A DNA stretch of 64,000 nt, taken from the NCBI RefSeq assembly GCF_003989665.1, contig NZ_RZIJ01000007.1, positions 124,001 to 188,000 of the forward strand, read 5' to 3'. Positions within the stretch are counted from its first letter, which is position 1, and the number at the start of each line of letters is the position of its first letter. Below, piece by piece: positions 26,737 through 33,534 of the stretch. This DNA is from Azospirillum doebereinerae (lineage in GTDB: Bacteria; Pseudomonadota; Alphaproteobacteria; Azospirillales; Azospirillaceae). The notes under the pieces are model-generated. The model did not search any database, was not told where the DNA came from, and saw nothing but the letters and a program-made list of their open reading frames with translations. The translations under genes and the position numbers were made by a program.

Positions 26737-26750
26737 TTGACCACGGTCAA
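26737..26750. promoter_or_regulatory. FNR/NNR/DNR-type box between norC and norE
   Basis: TTGACCACGGTCAA, a perfect TTGAC-N4-GTCAA dyad. Its centre at 26743.5 would be -41.5 for a norC transcript starting near 26702 (AATTATT-like -10 region at about 26707-26713 on the minus strand), and -41.5 for a divergent transcript starting near 26785. One Crp/Fnr-type NO- or oxygen-responsive regulator could thus drive both directions. The site is seen; the regulator is not in the window. Confidence 0.82.
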
Positions 26751-26805
26751 GCCAGCGCCGCCGCCGCCATCCTACCCTGGCGGCCGGCTATCGGGATGGG
26801 ACGGG

Positions 26806-27372
26806 ATGGACGGGCCTGCGCTGGACGGCCGGGAGGACGGGTTTTCCGGCCTGCCTGGCAACTTGATGATGTGGATCCTGATCCTGGGCGAACTGGCGGT
26901 CTTCGGCGTGGCCTTCCTCGGCTTTTCCGTCGCGCGGGCGCTCGACCCCGTCGCCTTCGGGTCGGGGCAGGCGCATCTGAACGGCCCGCTGGGCGCGGTC
27001 AACACGATGGTGCTTATCACCAGCGGCTTCATCGCCGCGCGCGGCGTCGCCGCCGGGCGGCGGGGGCGGATCGCGGGCGCGCGGGCGGCGATGCTGGGCG
27101 CGGCGGCGGTCGGTTCGGTCTTCCTGGCGGTCAAGGCGGTGGAGTACGCGGCGACGCTGGGGGCCGGGCTGTCGATCGACAGCGGTGGGTTCTTCACGCT
27201 CTATTTCCTGCTGACCGGCTTCCACGCGCTGCACGTCGTCATGGGAATCGTGGTGCTGGCCATCGTCGCGCGCTGGCCCAGCGTGGAGAACCTGGAGACG
27301 GGCGCCGCCTTCTGGCACATGGTCGACCTGATCTGGGTGATCCTCTACCCGCTGGTTTATCTCATTCGATGA
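26806..27372 (+). CDS. norE: NorE-like cytochrome c oxidase subunit III family protein
   Basis: A 188-residue membrane protein of the haem-copper oxidase subunit III family with five predicted membrane segments, including [16 protein letters not shown] and [20 protein letters not shown]. NorE is an accessory protein of NO reductase clusters. The ATG at 26806 is chosen because it falls just after the start point predicted from the box; an open frame to 26713 would run through the promoter. Confidence 0.88.
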   Translation: MDGPALDGREDGFSGLPGNLMMWILILGELAVFGVAFLGFSVARALDPVAFGSGQAHLNGPLGAVNTMVLITSGFIAARGVAAGRRGRIAGARAAMLGAAAVGSVFLAVKAVEYAATLGAGLSIDSGGFFTLYFLLTGFHALHVVMGIVVLAIVARWPSVENLETGAAFWHMVDLIWVILYPLVYLIR

Positions 27373-27403
27373 AAAGGGCGCATTCGATGAAGGGAACGCG
27401 ACG

Positions 27404-27712
27404 ATGAGGCTTGACCGGCTTGCCGTGTCCTGGCTGATCCTGCTCGGTCTGTCGGCGGTCACGCTGCTGCTCGCCCGTCACGGCGGGGATGGTTCCGGAG
27501 CGGGGGTGGGAGTTGCCGGGGCCGCCGCCCTGCTGGCCCTGGCGGTGGCGAAGGGGCGGGAAATCCTGTTGCATTACCTGGAACTCGACCGCGCCGGGAT
27601 GGCGTGGCGGGTCCTGCTGTCGGGCTATCTGGTCGCGCTGTGCGGCGCGATCCTGTTGATCTACGCCGCCGGCTCGCTCGGCTGGATCGGTCCGGCCGGA
27701 GGCGCGCGATGA
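27404..27712 (+). CDS. norF: NorF-like / cytochrome oxidase subunit IV-like small membrane protein
   Basis: A 102-residue membrane protein with three hydrophobic segments and a LAVAKGREILLHYLELDRAG stretch matching the cytochrome c oxidase subunit IV (CyoD/NorF) fold. It follows norE by 31 bases and overlaps the next small gene by 4. NorF is accessory for full NO reductase activity in some denitrifiers. The symbol rests on fold and neighbourhood. Confidence 0.72.
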   Translation: MRLDRLAVSWLILLGLSAVTLLLARHGGDGSGAGVGVAGAAALLALAVAKGREILLHYLELDRAGMAWRVLLSGYLVALCGAILLIYAAGSLGWIGPAGGAR

Positions 27713-27864
27713 ACGAGGTGAAGTTCGGCCTGCTGCTGACCGCCGGCGCCGTGATCGGCCTCGCCGTGGCGTTGCATCGCCAGCGCGCGCTCGGGCGTGC
27801 CGGGCTGCTGACCGTGATCGCCGCGACGCTGGCCGTGTCGGCGTCGCTGTTCCTGACGCAGTGA
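27709..27864 (+). CDS. Small two-helix membrane protein of the norEF operon
   Basis: A 51-residue peptide with two hydrophobic segments (KFGLLLTAGAVIGLAVAL and LLTVIAATLAVSASLFL) separated by a basic loop. ATGA overlap with the NorF-like gene shows translational coupling. Not recognised as a named family; probably an accessory or stabilising subunit connected with NO reductase. Confidence 0.65.
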   Translation: MNEVKFGLLLTAGAVIGLAVALHRQRALGRAGLLTVIAATLAVSASLFLTQ

Positions 27865-27923
27865 ACGGGGCATGGCCTCGACCGCAGGATTTGGGCGCAC
27901 GATGGCCGGGCTTCGCGCCGCCA

Positions 27924-28322
27924 TCACCGCTCCAACTGGCGGACGCGGTCGGCGGATGGCGGGGCAGGGCGCGAAACGACGTAGGCGCCCCCGACCGCCA
28001 TGACCAAGCCGGCACCGCCGAGCACCGCCACGCCCGGCGACGACAGGGCCAGGACGCCGAAGCCGAAGGCCATCCCGGCGACGGCCATGACCTTGGCCTT
28101 GAGTGGGATCGCGCCACGGTCCTGCCAATCCCGGATGACCGGTCCGAACCGGGCGTCGTTGCGCATGCGCTCGCGCAGTTCGGGATTCCCTCGGGCGTAG
28201 GCCCAGGCAGCGACCAGAAGGAACGGAACGGTGGGCAGCAGGGGCAGAAACGCACCGACCGTGGCCAAGCCGACCGCTCCATGGCCGACCAGCAACCAGA
28301 TCAACCGTCGCCTGCGTCCCAC
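27924..28322 (-). CDS. DUF454 (YbaN-like) inner-membrane protein
   Basis: A 132-residue small membrane protein with three or four hydrophobic segments and the family hallmark GAFLPLLPTVPFLLVAAWAYAR, then WQDRGAIPLKAKVMAV. Starts with GTG at 28322, supported by AGGAGA upstream. Function of DUF454 is unknown. It converges with the norF operon. Confidence 0.88.
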   Translation of the reverse strand: MGRRRRLIWLLVGHGAVGLATVGAFLPLLPTVPFLLVAAWAYARGNPELRERMRNDARFGPVIRDWQDRGAIPLKAKVMAVAGMAFGFGVLALSSPGVAVLGGAGLVMAVGGAYVVSRPAPPSADRVRQLER

Positions 28323-28459
28323 GCCGCTTCTCCTGTCCGCCCCTTGGTTCCCCGCCCACCGTAGACGCCGGTCGGATGTCTTGCACGCGTTTCCACGGCG
28401 GTCCCGGCGTGTGGGGGCAATTCAGCGGATGGGTCGAGTGAGATCGCCTGCCGCTGGTG

Positions 28460-28545
28460 TCAGATCACGCGGAAGCGGTGGGTGCCGTCGTGCTTGAGCT
28501 GCGCGACCAGCTTCCAGCTCCCAGTCGATGCAGCCCCGCATGTGC
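28460..28545 (-). pseudogene. Possible C-terminal remnant of a decayed gene
   Basis: A minus-strand frame ending at a TGA (28460-28462) encodes STGSWKLVAQLKHDGTHRFR and two more residues with high-GC third positions, looking like the end of a real protein, but it has no start or upstream continuation. The rest of the 28323-28582 gap shows nothing else. Confidence 0.25.
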
Positions 28546-28582
28546 GAGCGTGCCTTCCTGCGGAAAAATGTGCGTACGATTC

Positions 28583-29380
28583 TCACATCCAATGGAACAG
28601 GGCGATTCCCGACAGCGTGGCAAGAAAGGCGCCGGCCGCAGCGCTGATCAGCGGCAGCATCGGCAGGCCGCCCGATTTCGTTCCGTTGTTGGCGATGGCG
28701 CTGTCGAAGCCGCGCAGGGTCGAATCCATGCGGATCAGGAACACTTCGAGGCTGCCGACCCGCTCCGTCACGTCGCGCAGGCTCTCGGCCAGCGCTTCCT
28801 GCCGGTCGGCCTGGGTGGTGCCGGTTCGGGCGGTGTCGTTGCGGGCGGCGGCGATTCCCTCGTTCAGATCGCGCAGCAGGCGTCCGACCGTCTGCTGCGC
28901 GGCGGCGAGCTGGCGCTGATCGCGTCGCACCGCATCGATCCGCTCGGCGATCCGCTGGAGATGAGGCGTCAGCAATTGGTCGAAGCGCTGCTCCTCCGCG
29001 TTCGGCTGGGTGAGGACCTCCGTCGCGCCGGTGGTGGGGGAGCGGAGAACGGCGTTGACGCAGCCCGGCGCGGCGTCCGGCGGCAGGATGATCTCCGCCT
29101 CGAAGGCGTGGGCGCCGTCGCCGATGCGGTTGTCGGCGAGATCGGCGCGCGGCCGGTCGGCGACAACGCGTCCCAACGGCAGCGGTGGGCCGCCGTCGCG
29201 CTCCAGCCGAAGCTCCACCTCCAGCCGGTCGTCGGGATGGGTGCGGTCCCAGGCCCAGCCGTAGACGCGGCCATCCTGGACGGCGTCGATGTGCCCCTCG
29301 ATCGCGGCGGCGGTCTCGGCGGCGGCGGTCTCGTCAGGCTGCGGAGCGGCGCTGCGCAGATCGACCACGGTGGCGGGCAT
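28583..29380 (-). CDS. Polysaccharide-cluster protein: GW-D domain, coiled coil and C-terminal membrane anchor
   Basis: A 265-residue protein of unrecognised function. Residues 25-120 or so form a domain (GHIDAVQDGRVYGWAWD, then LGRVVADRPRADLADNRIGD) of the kind attached to glycosyltransferases of surface polysaccharide clusters. Residues 130-225 look like a long amphipathic helix or coiled coil, and the last 25 residues (PLISAAAGAFLATLSGIALF) are one membrane segment. No signal peptide. It is the distal gene of the 40247-28583 cluster and could tether polysaccharide enzymes to the membrane. Confidence 0.75.
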   Translation of the reverse strand: MPATVVDLRSAAPQPDETAAAETAAAIEGHIDAVQDGRVYGWAWDRTHPDDRLEVELRLERDGGPPLPLGRVVADRPRADLADNRIGDGAHAFEAEIILPPDAAPGCVNAVLRSPTTGATEVLTQPNAEEQRFDQLLTPHLQRIAERIDAVRRDQRQLAAAQQTVGRLLRDLNEGIAAARNDTARTGTTQADRQEALAESLRDVTERVGSLEVFLIRMDSTLRGFDSAIANNGTKSGGLPMLPLISAAAGAFLATLSGIALFHWM

Positions 29381-29410
29381 GGCCTCGTCTCCAGTTGGGG
29401 GTGGGGCATG

Positions 29411-29441
29411 AAGCCCTTCTCCTCTTGCGGGAGAAGGGCTT
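29411..29441 (-). repeat. Hairpin related to the REP-like units
   Basis: AAGCCCTTCTC (29411-29421) pairs perfectly with GAGAAGGGCTT (29431-29441) around a 9-base loop. It lies just past the pyruvyl-transferase stop without a following T-run. The core CCCTTCTC...GAGAAGGG is the same as in the double element at 31953-32063, so it is a single unit of that repeat family and may also stabilise the 3' end of the transcript. Confidence 0.65.
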
Positions 29442-29456
29442 TCAAGAGCGCCGGCC

Positions 29457-30644
29457 TCAGGCCGCCTTGCGCTCCACCGCCTTGCGGGCGGTCGGGCTCG
29501 GCATGCGGTGGGGAATGTAGTTCTCGTCCAGGAACTCGCGCATGTCGCGGTAGCGCGCGTAGTAGGTGCGGTTGAACGCCTCGAAGCGCGACTGCTCCCA
29601 ATAATCCTCCAGCACGAAGGGCTTGCCGGAATAGACGTTGTAGCAGGGGATCGCGAAGGTCTCCGCGAACTCGGCGGTGCGGCTGTCGTAGCTGAAATAG
29701 ACCGACGGCGTTCCGTTCGACAGTGCCATCAGGTTGCCGTGCAGGCGGTAGCCCAGCACCAAATCCTTCGACCGCACGAGATTCTCGTAGTCGGACACGA
29801 CGTCCGAGTACCACAGGCGCGAACGGTACAGCGAATCCATCTCCTCGTCGAAATACCAGTTCTTCAGCCAGTCGCTGTCGTGGAGCTGCTGCCACGCCTC
29901 GGCCTTCTGCTCCTCCGTGCCCCACATCAGCTTCTTCTCCTCGACCTCGCCCTGCATCATCAGCACGGTGTCGAAGCGGCGCGACATGTCCTTCACGAAG
30001 TCGCGGTGGCGTTCCAGATAGGTGCGGACGTCGGGCGAGTAGTGCCGCGACACCTCGCGCCGCATGGTGATGCCGACCTTGCGCACGCTGTCGAGCGCCG
30101 GCAGGTCGATGCGTAGCTCCGGGTCGCGGTTGCGGAAGGCGGTCGGGCAGCCGACGATGCGGGTGTTCTTGATGCCCAGATCCCACAGCACCTCGGCGGT
30201 GTAGGCGCCGCGCACGCCGATGCTGGTCGACTTGTCGGCGAACATGCGCCAGATGCGCTTGCTCTCCTCCGACAGCTCCAGCTTGCCGGTGGCCGGCGCC
30301 TGGGCGCCGACGCCGAAGGCGATCACCGGGATGCGCAGCTTGGACAGCACCTTCTCGGTCCCGGCCGGCCAGTTGATCGAATCGTGGATGTAGTTCGAGC
30401 CGCGCAGGAACACGTAGTCGTATTCGGCGTTGGCGCGGTCGACCAGCTCCTGCTTGAACTCGCGGATCTCGACCACGTCGAGCCGGTCGTAGGTCAGCAG
30501 CTTCAGCGAGGAATCGTAGACGAAGGCGTCGCCGATGTTGTGGTAGTGGTTAATGCTGCCCTGCACGTCGCTGTGGTTGTACCAGCGCACACAGTCGTGA
30601 TCGTAGACTTCGCCCGAAGGAATCATAACGAGAATGTTGGCCAC
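29457..30644 (-). CDS. Polysaccharide pyruvyl transferase family protein
   Basis: A 395-residue GT-B-like transferase of the PS_pyruv_trans family; starts with GTG at 30644 with GGGAGA upstream. Visible family features are NIGDAFVYDSS near the N-terminus, YDYVFLRGSNYI, GVRGAYTAEVLWDLGI (the GxRG loop) and VLGYRLHGNLMALSNGTPS (the catalytic RxHG region). It transfers pyruvate as a ketal to a sugar or acts on a related surface sugar. It belongs to the surface-polysaccharide cluster. Confidence 0.9.
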   Translation of the reverse strand: MANILVMIPSGEVYDHDCVRWYNHSDVQGSINHYHNIGDAFVYDSSLKLLTYDRLDVVEIREFKQELVDRANAEYDYVFLRGSNYIHDSINWPAGTEKVLSKLRIPVIAFGVGAQAPATGKLELSEESKRIWRMFADKSTSIGVRGAYTAEVLWDLGIKNTRIVGCPTAFRNRDPELRIDLPALDSVRKVGITMRREVSRHYSPDVRTYLERHRDFVKDMSRRFDTVLMMQGEVEEKKLMWGTEEQKAEAWQQLHDSDWLKNWYFDEEMDSLYRSRLWYSDVVSDYENLVRSKDLVLGYRLHGNLMALSNGTPSVYFSYDSRTAEFAETFAIPCYNVYSGKPFVLEDYWEQSRFEAFNRTYYARYRDMREFLDENYIPHRMPSPTARKAVERKAA

Positions 30645-30685
30645 GGCTGTTCTCCCGGAAATGGGGCGGCGGAAAGGATGAGGGC

Positions 30686-31873
30686 TCACCGGTCGGCGAC
30701 CGGGTCGAGACGGATCGGCACGCGGATCAGATCGCGCTGGGTGGTGGGCGCGCAGCCCTTCATCCGCAGGCGCGTCAGATAGAGGAAGGCGGTATCGTCG
30801 GTGTCCTCGAAGTTCCGCGACGGGCTGTCGGGATCGAGGATCGACGGGTAATAGACGGTCTCGGCGGCGCCGCAGCGGTCGGGATCGGTCATCAGCGGCG
30901 CGGCCCAGGCCAGACGCGGCGGCGACCAGGACAGCAGGTCGGCGGAACTCGACACCCACACCCCGGACACCGGCGGCACCCCCGGCGTCTCGGTCCGCCG
31001 CCCGGCCATCGCCGCGACGTAGAGCCCGGTGGGCGCGTGGCGGACGAGGCTGGTCACGGTGAAGGGCAGCCGGCCGGCGGGCAGCGGCGCGCAGACATGC
31101 CCGGCCGGGTTTTCCCCCGGCTCCGCGTAGGGATCGAGGAAGCGGACGGTGAAGCCCCGCCCGTCCCAGCCCCGCCAGGAGCCGGGGGCCGCGAGGTCGC
31201 GCGTTCGCATCAGGCAGACCCCGCGCTTCTGCGCGCCCGTTTCCTCGGCGAAGGCGGTGGCGTAGTACCAGCCGTCCTTCTCCACGATGTTGCTGGGACC
31301 GAACAGCCCGGCGCGGTGGCCGAGGTCGCCACGGAAGCGGTAGGGGATGCCGGCGACGTAGCCGGCGGCGCGGAACCGCGCCCCGCCGTCCGTGGACACC
31401 GCCAGCGTGACGCTGTTCCACCAGCAGGCGGCGTAGCCGCCGACCGGGCAGAGCGCGCGGCGCTCGTGCCCGTGATACTCGTTGTGGACCAGCGCGTAGA
31501 CAACGCGGCCGTCGGTCGTGTAGGGCGCGGCGAGCCAGCCCCGGTCGTCGTAGCGGCCGGGATCGTCGTTGCGGCCGGACTCGAACACCACCTTGCAATC
31601 CGGCGCCACCCGGTCGAGCGAGGGGCCGGTCAACGCGCGGGCCGTGGTGTGGGCGGCCAGCAGATGCACGGTGCCGTCCACGCCGCGCCAGGCGCGGGCC
31701 GGCGCGTCGGGCACGTCCCAGCCCTCGCAGGCTTGGCCGTTCCAGTCGAACACCGTCTCCGGGCGGGCGCCCGCCGGCACGGCGACCCGCAGTTCGGCGG
31801 CTTGGGTGGGCAACGCCAGCGTGAGGAGAGCAGCCAAGCAGAGTTGGGCAAGTCCGGCTGCACGTGCCCCCAC
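30686..31873 (-). CDS. Secreted beta-propeller-like protein (GH43/sialidase-like fold)
   Basis: A 395-residue exported protein. The GTG at 31873 is preferred because GGGGGAG lies 7 bases upstream and it gives a compact signal peptide (GLAQLCLAALLTLALPTQAA). An ATG at 31912 would add 13 residues. The mature sequence has propeller-like repeats with aromatic/Asp motifs (AVSTDGGARF, FGPSNIVEKDGWYYATAF, YYPSILDPDSPSRNF), as in family 43 glycosidases and BNR proteins, and many cysteines that could form periplasmic disulfides. Function in trimming or binding polysaccharide is inferred from fold and neighbours. Confidence 0.72.
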   Translation of the reverse strand: MGARAAGLAQLCLAALLTLALPTQAAELRVAVPAGARPETVFDWNGQACEGWDVPDAPARAWRGVDGTVHLLAAHTTARALTGPSLDRVAPDCKVVFESGRNDDPGRYDDRGWLAAPYTTDGRVVYALVHNEYHGHERRALCPVGGYAACWWNSVTLAVSTDGGARFRAAGYVAGIPYRFRGDLGHRAGLFGPSNIVEKDGWYYATAFAEETGAQKRGVCLMRTRDLAAPGSWRGWDGRGFTVRFLDPYAEPGENPAGHVCAPLPAGRLPFTVTSLVRHAPTGLYVAAMAGRRTETPGVPPVSGVWVSSSADLLSWSPPRLAWAAPLMTDPDRCGAAETVYYPSILDPDSPSRNFEDTDDTAFLYLTRLRMKGCAPTTQRDLIRVPIRLDPVADR

Positions 31874-31952
31874 CCTGCCACTCCCCCGCTGGGCGCTATC
31901 GCTTGCACACATCTCGCACGGGCAGCGAGACACGCGCCTCATTGCTGAGCAA

Positions 31953-32063
31953 AGCCCCTCTCCCCTTGCGGGAGAGGGGTTGGGGTGAGGGGGCGCAAAT
32001 CTCGTCTTCGCCTTCGGCGAAAACCCCTCATCCCAACCCTTCTCCCGCAAGGGGAGAAGGGCT
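31953..32063. repeat. Paired REP-like palindromes (composite inverted repeat)
   Basis: Two units face each other: AGCCCCTCTCCCC-TTGC-GGGAGAGGGG-TTGGGGTGAGGGG (31953-31992) and CCCCTCATCCCAACCC-TTCTCCCGCAAGGGGAGAAGGGCT (about 32024-32063). Each contains its own hairpin and the two pair with each other over about 40 bases. This BIME-like arrangement fills most of the 290-base gap between the GT4 gene and the secreted protein and probably affects mRNA stability or termination. Confidence 0.8.
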
Positions 32064-32163
32064 GTTCGGCCCTGAAGGGTGTTTCTTGTTCGTAAACGCG
32101 AAATGCGTACATGCCGTAACCGCTGAGCGGGGGAGGGAACTTCGCTGAATACCGACATCGTCG

Positions 32164-33486
32164 TCAGCACCGCTGCGCCACGGCGCGCTCGGGCATGGCG
32201 GCCGCCGAGGACGTGCCGGTTCCAGCGGCGATCAGCGCCTCGTAGACTCCCGCGTGCTGGCGCGCGCACTCGGCGCGGTCGATCGGGCGGCGGATGCGCT
32301 GGCGCAGGCGGTCCCACAGATCCGGGGTGGTCAGCGCCTCGGTCATGCGGTCCACCAGATCCTCGACGCTGCCGTTGCGGAAATGCAGGCCGTCGACGCC
32401 GTGCGTCACCTTTTCGGCCATGCCGCCGATGTTGCTGGCGAGGATCGGGCGGCCGTGCAGGAAGGCCTCCTGGATGACGACCGGGGAGTTCTCCCACCAG
32501 ATCGACGGAATGATCGTCCAGTCGACGTCCTTCATCAGCCCCGGCAGTTCGGCCGAGCGGTAGCTGCCGTAGAAGCGGACCCGGTCGCCGGCCTTCTCCA
32601 CCGCGTCGTTGAAGCGCTTCTGATAGGCCTCGGGCTGGCGTTCCAGGTTGCCGCCGAAGATCATCAGCGCGCCGTCCTCCCCCCAGGCCTTGTCGGAAAT
32701 GCGGGAGACCGCCTCGACCATCACATGGGCGCCCTTGAACTCGGTGAGCTGGCCGAAGAAGGCGAAGCGGTTGCGCCGGCCGCCGCGCGCCAGCGGCCGG
32801 GGCGGGGCGATGCCCTCCACGGTCAGGCCGTTCTCGATCATGCGGAACTTCCCGCGCGGCAGCCCCCAGTCGACGTAGCGGTCGATCAGGAAGTTGGACG
32901 GGCTGACGTAGAAATCGGCCTGCTCCAGGAAGGTCTTGAGGAACAGCTCGCGCTTGAAGAACTCCGCCTCGCCGATGTGCGGGAAGCAGCCGGCGCAGTC
33001 GGCCGGGCTGGAGCGGTAGCACAGCGCGTTGCGGCTGGTCTTCACCATCTGGCCGTGGTGGTGGCAGATCGACAGATACTCGTGGAAGGTCACGACGATC
33101 GGCACGCGCGGCAGGGCGTGGCGCACCGCCTGGATCGTCTCGACGCCGAGGCCCAGCACGTGGTGGAAATTCACCACGTCGGGCTGGAGGTCGCGGACGT
33201 AGCGGACGAAGTCCTTCTCCAGCCCCGGCAGGTTGCGGTTCGACAGGCGGAAATGGTCGTAGTCGTTGGCGTAGTACAGCACCTCCCGCTCCTTCTGGCG
33301 CAAGGCCATCAGGGCGGAATCGCCGTGCTGCGCGATGGGCGGAGCGACGCGGGCGAGGTAATGGCTCTCCCAGCCCGGCAGATCGTGCAGGCCCAGATGC
33401 AGGTTGTAGGAGGCGACCTCCGCCCCGCCCAGCGAGAAGGAGGGGTGGCCATGGCTGATGATCAGGGCGCGTTTGGTCTGGCTCAT
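32164..33486 (-). CDS. Glycosyltransferase, GT4 family (GT-B fold)
   Basis: A 440-residue retaining glycosyltransferase. N-terminal acceptor domain: HGHPSFSLGGAEVASYNL, with DVVNFHHVLGLG. C-terminal donor domain: FGQLTEFKGAHVMVEA and the EX7E-type region WWENSPVVIQEAFLHGRPI. A CYRSSPADCAGCFP Cys cluster in the N-terminal half is shared with the GT4 at 35730-37136 (ALCTGASPDACHRCFP), marking both as one subfamily. Cytoplasmic, using a nucleotide sugar to extend a surface glycan. Confidence 0.92.
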   Translation of the reverse strand: MSQTKRALIISHGHPSFSLGGAEVASYNLHLGLHDLPGWESHYLARVAPPIAQHGDSALMALRQKEREVLYYANDYDHFRLSNRNLPGLEKDFVRYVRDLQPDVVNFHHVLGLGVETIQAVRHALPRVPIVVTFHEYLSICHHHGQMVKTSRNALCYRSSPADCAGCFPHIGEAEFFKRELFLKTFLEQADFYVSPSNFLIDRYVDWGLPRGKFRMIENGLTVEGIAPPRPLARGGRRNRFAFFGQLTEFKGAHVMVEAVSRISDKAWGEDGALMIFGGNLERQPEAYQKRFNDAVEKAGDRVRFYGSYRSAELPGLMKDVDWTIIPSIWWENSPVVIQEAFLHGRPILASNIGGMAEKVTHGVDGLHFRNGSVEDLVDRMTEALTTPDLWDRLRQRIRRPIDRAECARQHAGVYEALIAAGTGTSSAAAMPERAVAQRC

Positions 33487-33534
33487 GTCGTGGCCGCTCG
33501 TCCGTCTGGAAGGTTGATGGGATCGGTCGGAATG

